Shown: in pieces, positions 1 through 10,186 of the stretch
Layout of the letters: every line of letters begins with the position of its first letter
Numbering within the stretch: the stretch's first letter is position 1
Assembly: GCA_013054445.1 (NCBI GenBank)
Contig: JAAMPI010000521.1
Span: 1-33,455 of the forward strand
DNA from: Cudoniella acicularis
Taxonomy: Eukaryota; Ascomycota; Leotiomycetes; Helotiales; Helotiaceae
DNA: 33,455 bases
Reading direction: 5' to 3'
Made by a program: the position numbers and the translations under genes
The notes under the pieces: generated by a model
Told to the model about the DNA's origin: nothing
Database searches by the model: none
What the model saw: the letters and a program-made list of their open reading frames with translations, nothing else

Positions 1-20
1 CCCCCATTCCCATTCCCAAT

Positions 21-1342
21 CTAACTCTCACTCTCGCTCTCGCTCTCACCATCCTCCTGATCCCCATCTCTCTCCCTATAAATAAAAAACTGCGCGAAAA
101 TCCCCAAATCCAACATCAAGGTTCCTAAACTGCCAGCTAACCACGAGGCATTAACAGCAATGTATTTCCCATAATCACTCGCCGCTTCTCCGGGAGCACA
201 CTTGCCGTGGCAATGGGGCTCATAAGCGAAAATCGAGAGGACATAAGTTAGGTTTCCGATGCAGGCGAAGAGGAAGAAGAGTACGGAGACGCCGGATGTG
301 GATTTACGCCTATAGTTGAGGATTAGTTGCGGGATACGGGAGCCCAAGTACAGAAGGGCGCAGATGTAGCCGAAGATTTGGCCCCAGAGGGAGAAAGTGA
401 GTGGTGGTTCTTTAGAAGAAGGGGAGTGGCCGTGGTTGTGGTGTCGAGTGGGGTTTCCCGAGCGATTTGAGACGTACCAGCCGAAGATACCGGCGAGACA
501 TACGAGGAGGACGGCGAAGAGGTTGAAGAGCGCGGCTTGTAGGCGTGTGGTGGGTTTTAGGTCGGTGAGAGAGGGGGTTTCGTTGGAGGGCTTGCGGGGC
601 GAGACGAGGGGGACGACGGGGTTGAGGTGGACGGAGGTTTCGGAGAAGAAGCTAGGTCGGCGTTCTCGCTCATAGGTGTTAACGTTGGCAGTGAGGAGAC
701 CTGTGCGTTCGGTGGCTTCGCCGATGTTGGTGGTGTGGTGGTTTGAAGCGGTTAGTTTGGGCGGAGGAATCACTTCGTCGTGCCAGGTGAAGCCACGGTA
801 GTAAAAGCATTGGCAGAGGAGGACGAGGTCTGCTAGTGTGTAGTAGACGGCTAGGATAAGCTGAGTATGAGTCAGAACTTCGTTCTTCTAGTATGTAGCA
901 AGTGAAAAATCTTGGAATGAAAATGGGGTAAGGGGAATTTGAGGATAAGATACCATGGTAGGTAAGACGCCTTGCAAAACTGCACCAAGGATATTGAAGA
1001 CATCTCCAGCTAACCAGACGATGATAAATTGCAATGAGAGACCATCTGCTGAGCCGCGCCGAAATTGCTCGAGGATCTGTGGACTGAAAACGACTACCCA
1101 GCAGGCAATTGAAATTGAACTATTTGAATTTTAGCATTCATCGATTTATTTTTCTTTCCAAGGAAACAAAACAAGGCATTGAATATTAATTAAAGTTTTT
1201 GCTTCAAAAAGAAATTTATATGCTGAGCCAAGAAATCGAAATGAGGGGTGAAGACAAATTTTGACTCGAGGGGGAAAACAAACCCGCAAATGCCACTTAT
1301 AGCAGTAATATCCAGATTCAGTGCCTGTGTAGGTGGCACCAT
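21..1342 (-). CDS. PQ-loop vacuolar amino-acid transporter, Ypq1/Stm1-like
   Basis: The predicted product is a seven-helix PQ-loop protein. This family (yeast Ypq1-3, fission yeast Stm1) exports basic amino acids from the vacuole. I join three exons: 1342-1284, 1119-954 and 860-21 on the minus strand, giving 354 aa with all phases consistent. The start ATG at 1342 opens a short first exon that leads directly into the first helix. Two PQ-loop signatures are visible: FSPQ with a following SADGLS motif (about residues 31-45), and SRIPQ with a following STSGVS motif (about 249-262). They are separated by a long hydrophilic loop (about 105-180) typical of fungal members. The C-terminus is an acidic Glu/Ser run encoded by a CTCGCT-type simple repeat at about 26-50. 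Family assignment is secure; substrate is inferred. Confidence 0.88.
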
Positions 1343-1855
1343 GTTGAGACCGTTCTCGTGCTCACTCTTCACAGTTGTGTGGGGTAACACTGCTTTTCCG
1401 CTTTGTTTCTCCACACTTCAAGAACCTCCCCAATGACGTCGTTGGATTTCGCGAGCAGTGTGATGTTTGTCTCACGATGTGTTGCTTTTCCCCAGATCTC
1501 AATTCCCAATGTCGTGAAGAAGTGTTTCTAAGAGTCTTGTGTAATTTTATGCCAAAAATGCCGAGAAAATTTGGGGAAAGATTGAGGGGCGAATTTTGTA
1601 AGGTTCTTCACGCGGCATGAAGTGGACTGAGAATTTTGGCCGTGTCATGTGATGTGCTGTCCAGCCATTTTAGTGGCTCGCTAATGACTCAGATTTAGTT
1701 TGAACCCCCCCCTTTTTCCAGAAAAAGTCGAAAGATTTAACGTTAGAATGTCATAATATTAAACAATAAAAATTATAAGTTTCGAGAGAACCATGTTTGA
1801 CGGGGAGGGGATTCTCGCGATATCGAAGGACTGCAACTTGCAGGTGGGCGTAAGG
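1343..1855. other. Intergenic region without a supported gene
   Basis: This stretch lies upstream of the PQ-loop gene and downstream of the kinase pseudogene. Short open frames exist on both strands, but none has family similarity I recognise or splice signals that extend it. It contains a C7 tract near 1706 and an AT-rich segment at about 1740-1790. It presumably holds the PQ-loop gene promoter. Confidence 0.5.
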
Positions 1856-3195
1856 TCACAGGCGTATCAATTCCTCAATCATCTGTATCATGATATAGCC
1901 AAAGCCTAGCAAATAATTCTCGCTCTTTTTTATCATCTGCGCCGTCGAGAAGCTAGCGTTCATTTCGGTCATCGTAGTTCGTACTCGTTCATAGTTACCC
2001 GGTCCCACCATTCCACTCGGGGGCAAACCCCAACCATCTCGAAACATTGTCAAGATTTCACTAACGCTGCTCATACTCTCTTCCTCCGCGGCGTGGTCTA
2101 GAAGTTCCTGCTCTGTGAAGGCCATAAGACATTTGCTGGATTTTGGGCAAAGATTTTCCCACTCATCAACAATTGAAAGAAGCGCTCGTCGAAGAAAGTA
2201 TCCTTATATTCCCATACATTTTGCACAAGACGAGATGGCTCAGTTCGGGTTTCGTGGAAGACCGGTGGTAATTCATACGTGGCTTGGCTTTCGTCTCGAT
2301 GAAGTGTTTCTCATTCGATGCGAGCGCTTTTATGTACTCCATTGGCGTTTCGACTTTGAGAGTTAAAAATGAGAAACCTTGAGATCGGAAACGGGAGTAC
2401 TTACATGGTCCTCTGCTCAGATTCATACAAAATCTCTCACCGCTCCATAGTCCTGTGGAGACAAGTGGACCAAGTCGGAAACACCCAGCTACCGATGAAG
2501 GAAGAAGGGGATTGGTGGTTATGATATTTTGGTCAAGATTCTTTGCTGGAAGATCCTCTTTGAAATAGATGCAGCCAGAATTGGCAAAAGTTATCGATGC
2601 TAACTGGCACTTCATCTTCACAATTTGCGAGATCATCTCAAGTTTCGATTCCAACGGCCATTGGTACCAGAGATTGCCGAGGGGTTGTCCTGGGGCTTTT
2701 TCCACCAGAATATATTCTGCCCTAACTGGACTGGTGCGATCCGCAGACCAAGCAATTATTCGAGAAGTAGGGATTTCGAAAGCTTGGCGTAACTATAAGT
2801 TTTGTAAGTAAACGGCACAGCTAAGAAACGTAAATAGAATAACTTACAAGCTCACATGTAGCGACCTCTGAAGCTGTGGTGTAAAAGGCAGGCCCTACGA
2901 TAGAATTCGGAAGTTCCGCAAATACTTCAGCTCCATCGTCCATAGTGAGGGTAAAGGCTTTGTTATTTAGTCCCTTACAACATTTCACAACCTCTGTGCC
3001 TGTTTGGAAAATTAGCAAGGAAGCACGTAATTCCATGGAGGTACAAAAGGTCGCACAATAACGAGTACAACCACCTTCACCAGAAACCGCCAAAGCGGCG
3101 ACTTTAAGGAGTTCTTGAAGGTTGAATTTGAGAAATCTCTGAGATAACTGTTTTGGTTCGTTGTATCTGTTTTTGCTCATTAGCGATCCGTCCAT
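1856..3195 (-). pseudogene. Aminoglycoside-phosphotransferase/AIM9-like kinase pseudogene lacking its catalytic core
   Basis: The N-terminal half resembles the large fungal phosphotransferase (APH/AIM9) family of protein-kinase-like ATP-dependent enzymes. Three exons join cleanly: 3195-2848, 2792-2405, then from 2353. They carry the N-lobe beta strands (LTMDDGAEVFAELP), the conserved TTASEVAT helix, the EYILVEKAPG hinge and the RGP-ETPMEYI segment. After TKPE near 2255 the sequence jumps straight to the C-terminal tail (LVQNVWEYKD). The HxDLHxxN catalytic loop and the D-W/D-x-x magnesium motif should lie between them, and I find them in no frame. A one-base frameshift near 2203 (between KDTF and RRALLSIVDEWEN) breaks the tail, which resumes through the segment ending at 1856. 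Intact splice sites beside these lesions suggest fairly recent loss. It is a non-functional relic unless the assembly is wrong here. Confidence 0.75.
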
Positions 3196-4085
3196 TTCGT
3201 GAAATTAGGAGACAATAAGCCTACATCCATCGATTTCTCGTATATTGGAAGAGGGAATTTCTTAAGTGTAGATTTTTATCCAATCATTCTTTTAACACAA
3301 ATATCCAAGTTGTTGTTCTAATCAACTCAAACTCAGCATTAAAACCCCGTACTCAAATTCAACTCAACTTAGCTCAAGCAACTCAACCCAAACAACTTGA
3401 TTTGTTTGAATTTTCGTGTAAACGCTAAGCTGGGTCACCCAACTAAGGGTACAGCTAGGTTAACATCAAGCTAGAAAAAAGGTATAGACCGTAAAGTGTG
3501 CAGCTATTCTGGATTCTAGCCTTCACCGGCAGAAAAGGTAGAATTAAGGTAGTGAAGTAAGGTGAAGTAAGGGAAAGTGAAATCTACCTAGGTAAGTGAA
3601 AAACCATTAAAATTTAGACCTAAACTAGCTAACTAACAAACTTAAGTAGACTTAACTCTACCTAACTTTACTTAAATAAGCCTTTATTTAAGATAATACT
3701 TATTTTTCTATAAGATTATTTACAAATCTCATTATAGTTGATAAAAAGGTCAATTTCTTAACATGGATAAGGTAGCAGGGAGGTAGTATCTATTAACTTT
3801 TGCACGAACAATCGCGCGAAAATCAATACTCTTGGTGGGAGAGACACGGACGAAGGAAGTTTCCGACGCTCAAAGCCGACTTCTCTCGAGTCTTACCGAA
3901 TTGCCCAATTATCGACGCTAATCCTCTCAACCTAATACCCATACTAGAACGCCATTTTTTCTTGATCTGTTTCTACATCTCATGCTTGAACACCGAAAGC
4001 CATTTAGTATTATAAAACCCATAAACATCTAAACACAACCTGAAATCTCATCAATTTATCTTCATCCGACCTCTCACTCTATGGA
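3196..4085. repeat. AT-rich non-coding stretch with CAACT-rich and inverted-repeat sequence
   Basis: No gene is supported. At about 3316-3400 the sequence is rich in repeated CAACTCAA-like words. At 3671-3692 there is a perfect 9-bp inverted repeat (CTTAAATAA, 4-nt loop, TTATTTAAG). Between 3540 and 3665 short words related to AAGTAAGGTAG occur on one strand and then in inverse orientation (CTACCTAACTTTACTT). This looks like an eroded transposable element or MITE, but I cannot name a family or find clear termini or a target-site duplication. Confidence 0.35.
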
Positions 4086-6436
4086 TTAGCCGACACGCTG
4101 GCCCTCCATAATATCCTCCGTACCAAAAAGATAATTATCAAAATCAAAGTTCACATCCTGAAAAATATCGTCGAAGAAGAAACTAGAGTCCTCGAGCAGT
4201 ACGTTCCCACTGCCATCAGGGTTAGGATATCGCGTCGCCAGGATCCTCGTCGAGAGAGTTTCAAACGTCCCGATGCACTGTTGAACATATGTACTCAAGT
4301 GCTCATGCGCTCGGAGGGCAGACATAACATTGTCCCAAGTTTGCGATACCGACTCAGTGAACAAGTCCGATCCGAACATGGCTGCTAGAAAGTTGGTTCC
4401 CGCGATATGTAAATAGTAGATTCGGTACCACCACGGTAGGAGACCCATTGACTGATCTGGCTCGAGTGTCTCGATAATCAACGATGCGATCTTTTGCGCT
4501 GCTTCGACGCACATTCCGGAACATTCTTTAAGAAGCCGATCACTTAGGCTAGGAGGTTTGGATGTTGCCTGAGCTGTTGCCCTGTGGGATTTCATCGAGT
4601 AGAAGCGTGCGAGCATGGGCCTATACAGAAATATTCGAGACTGAAGGAGACTAAAACACCGGCATTAGCAAGTCCAAGGACTAAGGTGATAAGAAAGGGC
4701 AGGGTCTAGTCTTTTTTCTCTACTTCTCTGACTAAACCTTGGGGAAGAAGAACAGTGGAATCGGCTTGCTTACCGAAGATGAAGCAAATATCGTTCTACT
4801 CGAGACGTCCTGTCGACAACATTTTGAAGGCTTTCCAACTTCCAGTCACTAGGAAGACCATTCTCCCATTTATTGAGGCAGGCGTCTAGCTGCACCGCCA
4901 CGGTGTGGTATTCTTGTTGATACAGACGTGGCAATCCCAACTTGGCAGCGAGACTATTTTGAGTCTGTGTCTGTGCCAGCTGGATTTGATTGCCGATTTC
5001 ATGAAGCTCTAATCCCCGTGTATGTTGGTAGCTACCGCTTGAGAGTGTGGAATCGGTCCTGTTCGGTAACGTTATCAGGGATGGCGCTGATGTCCTACCG
5101 AGTGACCAAGAAACACATCTAAGCCCGAGTCAGCGATGAATGCAAGGCAACACTTGCTTTGTGCCTGTCTATGGAGCTTACCTGTCTAGGGCAACACAGC
5201 TAGCCCAAATATTTTGTTTCAACTGCCTGTTGTTGGAAGACTCTTTGGCTGAAGACGCCTCGGGGAGTTGACAACACATACTCTGGGCGATTCGCATCGA
5301 TAAACCCGCCGTCATCCATGTCTTCTGTTGGTTGTTGGTGCAGTGAAGGTATCGGTTCATAAGCATCAAGCACTGTACCAGTTCGAGCGATCCAGGCTTC
5401 CAAAGAATTGTCTCAGGACGAAGAAGTGCCCATGCGCGCTGAAAATAGCGATTACCCTCTTCATCCCGTTTCTGCAGAGGGGTGGATTCTTGTCTCTGTA
5501 CTGCCAGGGCAAAGACGACATTGAGTATGCTGAGCCAAACGTCGCGGTCTGCGTGGAGTAATGCACCAGGTCCAAAGTACGACGCCTCATAGTCGCGGAA
5601 AAACCGTTCTCGATCCAAGATGTGCTCTACCGGATCGACGTATTGCCAGTATATATCGACAAGCTTATTAGCATATGCACGAGGAGGTAATTCAGCAGCG
5701 AAGTCAAGAACACTACTGTATGGAGAGTGCACGTCCAACTCTATCTCTCCAAACAAAGGCGCATCCACGAAAGGGACAAGGTTTGAAGTGGCGGCCGGAG
5801 CGAGGCCTGCTCTTACGTCTATTGCGGCTACTACATCGCCAGCAAACCGGCCATGAGCGGTGCAGTAGGCACGACTCTGATCGGGATCGGGGTCGGGATC
5901 TTCTTCATCCAACTGCTCCGATCTGGAGGATGAGGATGGCCCGGTCGTCGATGGTGTCTGGGTCGTCGATATCGAAGTCGATGGTATCTCAATTGCTGAT
6001 GGCGATGTCGATGATGCCTCGAGCGAGTGGTGATAGGCCAGAGCTCTCAAGGTTGGAGGCGAGGCCAGGCCAGGAATATGACTGCCGGTTGTTGTTGGTG
6101 AGTCGTGTCCAGCCGAGCCGGAGCCGGAGCCGGAGCGCTTGCGCTTACTTGGTTGCCCGGTGGTGACAGAATCCCAGCTATAGGTACATGTCTTTCCTCT
6201 TGCCTGGCATCTGGCACATGCTGCAGATATGACATGTATCAGTCTCATGCAACTCAACTGAGAATGGAAGGGCATTGGGAAGGGAAATTGTGGGACAACA
6301 TACCCGGGGAACTGCCGTCGCATTTCACCTTCCTTACCCGACAAGCCTGACAAGCGTTTGAGATTCGCAATCGCTCCCTGCGAAATGGCTTCGACGGATT
6401 GTGTTGATGTTCCTCGTGTTGAAGAGTCGTAGTCAT
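4086..6436 (-). CDS. Zn2Cys6 fungal transcription factor with fungal_trans middle domain
   Basis: This is a nuclear zinc-cluster regulator of 693 aa in four exons: 6436-6304, 6220-5182, 5118-4774 and 4650-4086. The DNA-binding cluster has cysteines at 29, 32, 39, 46, 49 and 56, exactly C-x2-C-x6-C-x6-C-x2-C-x6-C. It is only complete after removing the first intron, which lies between the third and fourth cysteines. Basic residues follow (KRKR), then a Ser/Thr/Pro-rich linker and an acidic DPDPD stretch. The fungal_trans middle homology region (family PF04082) includes VDIYWQYVDPVEHILDRERF and, spanning exons 2-3, the ALDRCVSWSLGRTSAPSL motif. The C-terminal exon begins LLQSRIFLYRPML and ends in an Asp/Phe-rich acidic segment that could activate transcription. 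It is divergent from the MFS gene about 750 bp away, so it probably controls that exporter (inference). I chose ATG 6436 because it leads directly into the basic flank of the cluster. Confidence 0.9.
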
Positions 6437-6863
6437 GGTACAGGTTCCACTATCATAAGCTTCAAGGAGACTGCCTTTGACAACAAAGGCAAGGGAATCG
6501 AGATTGTCCGGACGGCACGATGGGGATGGGGTCGCAATAGTTTGTGGTATAGATAAAAAAGGGTTGCGCCTCACTCTGGCGATGGCGTCAGAGGGAAAGG
6601 GGTGAAAGAGAGTGAGTGCCGTGAGTGGTGCTTTGGTGGTTGGTGCAGTAGAATCGAAATAGTCCGTACGGCACTTCAATAGAAGGAGAGGGAGACAACA
6701 AATGCAGTGGTATCGACTAGGAGGCGAGGCTCTTTGTGAGCTCGTTGTGGATCAATCATGTTCTGCTCCGTCAGTCCTCAGCCCCACAGCGGAAAGGATT
6801 ACTGTTGGTTGAAAGTAGTGGATTAGTAGGGCCTCTAGCTAAGGTAACAAATGCAAGGACCCA

Positions 6864-6909
6864 CCCGCCGGGTTGTTAACCAGTGGCATTCACATCCGCT
6901 TACATCCGC
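6864..6909. promoter_or_regulatory. Candidate Zn2Cys6 operator sites in the divergent promoter
   Basis: Two arrangements of CCG/CGG triplets, the usual half-sites of zinc-cluster proteins, lie between the regulator and the transporter. At 6864-6872 is a perfect palindrome CCCG-C-CGGG. At 6892-6899 and 6902-6909 the octamer ACATCCGC is directly repeated with a 10-bp period, one helical turn. Binding by the adjacent factor is inferred only from position and motif type. Confidence 0.35.
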
Positions 6910-7050
6910 ACATCGATGACTTTCGGCGCGGTAGCCAATGAAATGCAGTTCCGTCTTCTGATGGCAAATCACCAAACGCGTTTTTAGAACTTGCATCAAT
7001 ATTAAATTCCTTTAAGACCATAGCAATCATGAACTGGACATACAACCTTT

Positions 7051-7148
7051 CTTGTTTCTTGCACAAACCAAATCACAAATCTTGGATCGCAAACCTTCAT
7101 ATCCCCTAACAGATCTTGGACCGCAACCTTGTTTCTTGCTCTATAAAT
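7051..7148 (+). promoter_or_regulatory. MFS gene leader with duplicated words and TATA-like box
   Basis: CTTGTTTCTTGC occurs at 7051-7062 and again at 7128-7139. ATCTTGGAYCGCAA followed by CCTT occurs at 7079-7097 and 7113-7130. A TATAAAT lies at 7142-7148, 39 nt before the chosen ATG. The duplicated words suggest a local tandem duplication in the promoter or leader. Whether they bind a protein is unknown. Confidence 0.35.
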
Positions 7149-7186
7149 CTTTGGCTACTCTAGATCTAAATCGCCAGAAGCACGGA

Positions 7187-8936
7187 ATGTCTCAACAATC
7201 CGAATCCAAGACTTCAGCCGATGCCGGCGAGGCCGAGAAAACTCATATTTACGATGGCCAAGGCACCGAGGAAGGCCCTTTCATAGTTGAGTTCCGAAAA
7301 GGCGATCCTAGCAACCCTATGAACTGGTCTCAGTTCAGGAAATGGTTCATCACGGCCATCGCTACCGTGTCTGTCTTCGCCGTCACACTCACATCTTCAG
7401 CATACGCTGGATCCGGCGACGAGATCATTCAAGAATTTAACATCAGCTCCGAGGTTTTCATAGTCGGCGTTTCCCTCTTCGTGCTCGGGTTCGCAATTGG
7501 CCCAGCTGTATGGGGACCCTTGGTAAGTTCCACCCTTGTTTCACCTACTCTTCAGATACACAAGCTAACAATTNCTTTTTTTTTTTAGTAAGTCTCCTTT
7601 TTCTACCATACGTACGTATCGTTCCAGTGCTAACCACTATCGATGTCCCGAAGATCTGAACTTTATGGAAGACAAATTCTCTGGGTCATCTCTCACGTCG
7701 CCATGGTGGCCTTCATCGGAGGTTCCGCCGGAAGCCAAAACATCACCACGCTCCTCGTGTTACGATTCTTCGGCGGCACCTTTAGTGGCTCGCCGTTAGT
7801 CAACTCGGGTGGTGCTATCGCGGATCTCTTCCCCCCAGCTCAGAGAGGCCTCGCCATGACACTTTACTGTGTCGCGCCCTTTCTTGGTCCCATTCTTGGG
7901 CCGGTCGTTGGCGGGTTCGTCTCCGAAAACGCTGGATGGAGATGGGTTCAGGGGGTGTGCACTATCTTCATAGGAGTCATAGGTATTTTCAGCGTCATCT
8001 TCGCCTCTGAGACATATGGGCCAGTGCTAATCAGGTGTGATAGGTATTCTTGGCGTCATCTTCATTCCTGAGACATATGGACCGGTGCTGCTGGTCAGGA
8101 AGGCAAGCCAGCTGTCCAAAGCCGATGGCAAGATTTATGTTAGTGTTCTCGAAAAGAGTCGAGGCAAAAAGAAGACATCTGAAGTCTTCAAGAGAGCTCT
8201 AATCCGACCTTGGGTTTTCCTCTTCCTGGAACCTATCGTTCTGGTAGCCTCAATCTACATGGCCATTATTTATGGCACCGTCTATATGTTTATGGGCGCC
8301 ATGCCTATCGTCTACAACGACCAACGTGGATGGAGCGAAGGTATCGGCGGCCTTGCATTCATGGGTATCGCTGTCGGTATTCTCTTTGGATTGGTTTATG
8401 CAATCTACGACAACAATGGCCGCTACATGAAGCTCTCTCTTGCCAAAACAGCAACTGCGGAATCTCGTTTACCACCAGCCATTGTTGGTGCTGTTGCCTT
8501 ACCCATCGGCATGTTCGCTTTTGCATGGACAAACTACCCCAGCATCCACTGGTCCGTCAGCCTTATCCTCTCAGCACCCTTCGGCTTTGGCTGCGTCCTC
8601 GTCATCCTACCGATTCTTAACTACCTTATCGATTCCTACACCATCTACGCCGCCTCCGTTCTTGCAGCTACAGCCATCTTCCGCTCAGTCATCGGTGCCG
8701 TTTTTCCCTTGTTCACCACTCAGATGTATGACAGAATCGGTATCCACTGGGCCACTTCTGTACCTGCTTTTCTGACTTTAGCTTGTCTGCCTTTCCCGTT
8801 GGTCATGTATCGTTATGGTGGGGCGCTGAGGATGAAGTGCAAGTATGCTGCTGAGGCTGCTAAGATGATGATAAAGATGCAGATGCAACAAGCCCCCGTC
8901 CCAGTCGTGAAGGATCAAGATGAGACTTCAGAGTGA
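7187..8936 (+). CDS. MFS DHA1-type drug/polyamine exporter
   Basis: The product is a 12-helix proton-coupled exporter of the major facilitator superfamily, close to the fungal Flu1/Tpo multidrug group, expected at the plasma membrane. Exon 1 (7187-7522) gives a hydrophilic N-terminus, the family signature GDPSNPMNWS, helix 1 and the start of motif A. Exon 2 (about 7655-7982) completes motif A (SELYGR) and carries RFFGGTF and the antiporter-type motif C segment APFLGPILGPVVGGF. Exon 3 (8044-8936) carries PETYGPVLL and the remaining helices, giving about 518 aa. Two oddities exist. The canonical splice pair between exons 1 and 2 (GT at 7523, AG at 7653) leaves the phases off by one base, beside an ambiguous N at 7574. 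Also, the exon 2/3 junction lies in a tandem duplication allowing two in-frame splice choices. The gene is divergent from a Zn2Cys6 regulator. If the phase problem is real, the gene is a recent pseudogene. Confidence 0.8.
7979..8099 (+). repeat. Tandem duplication of about 60 bp at an exon-intron junction
   Basis: Copy 1 is 7979-8035 and copy 2 is 8040-8099, offset 61 bp. Over 57 aligned bases 46 match, with one 3-bp indel, and all 11 mismatches are transitions. Each copy begins ATAGGTATT and ends with TCAGG. Intron 7983-8043 would remove copy 1, using the branch-like GCTAATC. Alternatively intron 8035-8098 would remove copy 2. Both keep the MFS frame. Confidence 0.85.
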
Positions 8937-10186
8937 GGAAGGGAGTATGATGTTTGGCCTGAAGTATTCATGAAAGCTGTGTGACTGTGTCTGACTCAAA
9001 GGTTCGACATGAGGGGAGGCAGGACTTTATGGAAGGGAAGAATACGGAACGTCATGTTGTATATCCGTGGGCAATGGGGATGGGTTTGATGCACTACGGT
9101 ATACAATGCATAGGAAACAAGAGCTGGACTTTCCATACTTTACTTACCACTCGTACTTGTTACACTTAAAAAACAGTGTGTTGAACAGTTCACCTCTACT
9201 TCGTCTCTTTAACAATGCCATTGTTCAGCCCATAAACAACGGAAACTTCTCTACCTGATACAAAGGGGTTGTAAATCCTGACTAAAGGGCTGAGAGTCTC
9301 TTTGATGGTTCAACTGTTAGNNTTGATTTTTTTTCAAAAGCTAAGACAAAGGAATTGATAACTATATCCTTTGTTCTTTTCTGTATAACATTACTTTACA
9401 TAATTAGAAATATAAAAGCATATACCAAAATCTGACCTTGAGAGAGTCTTTGGAAAATTTGGTGCAGATATCCTACATGATGCCACACAAGTTTGGTCTG
9501 TCTCACGTGGTTTTGTGCAGAGAAACACTTCAAAAGTTAAATTACTTCTAAACAGGCTATATCATAATACATATGCAAGGAGTTCTCTACTTAAAGCCTC
9601 TAGATATTTACGTAATTTCTTTAAGGAATTTCCTGGTGGTTGTTTTGCTTTTTTAAAGTGTTTCTTCGCGCTCTCGCTTAAAGCCAACTTAGGACGTTTG
9701 GGATACTTGTGCCGTTGAGGTGGCACGAAGCTTTTCTTTAAACCTTTAATCATCTATCGGCACTCCAAGAATATTAATAGCTTGAAAAATATACGGGCGA
9801 CTGCTTTTGGTGCGGCTTTTTAGGTATGAACTCTTCAACTCAGGGGCTCATTCGCTTCATTAGAGGAAATCGGAGCCTTGCAAATAAGTTTTTATAACGC
9901 TTTGGAGGAGAGTTTTAAGAGAGTAGAAGATCGAATATAGCTTGATACTTTGCTGAATGGATGTATTAAATCCTGTATTATGTGGTATATGTTATGTTGA
10001 ATGGAGAGTACACTAATTACCCCAGAAAAATTCTCTTCATATTTCCGGGTTTCCCTTCGCAATGAAGGAAAAGAACCCCCTTCCCTCCCTTTCCCCCACC
10101 CACACCTCTTCCCAGACAAGTTTTCACTTAGCTCTGGTGCGAATTCAGACACAACGGAGATCCACTTGATAAAGTCACCTCAACCT
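8937..10186. other. Intergenic, AT-rich, no firm gene
   Basis: This follows the MFS gene and contains an unresolved NN at 9321-9322. On the minus strand, 9562-9753 encodes 63 very basic residues (Lys-rich, with KYPKRPKLALSESAKKHFKK). It could be a fragment of a transposon protein, but I do not recognise it. A pyrimidine-rich tract lies at about 10076-10112. Nothing else is supported. Confidence 0.4.

Noticed and set aside
26..50. CTCGCT simple repeat as a mobile-element trace
   Set aside because: It lies inside the PQ-loop coding frame and simply encodes the Glu/Ser C-terminal tail.
5675..6166. Plus-strand open frame of 163 aa
   Set aside because: It is antisense to the low-complexity Ser/Thr/Asp part of the Zn2Cys6 factor, so its openness reflects that composition.
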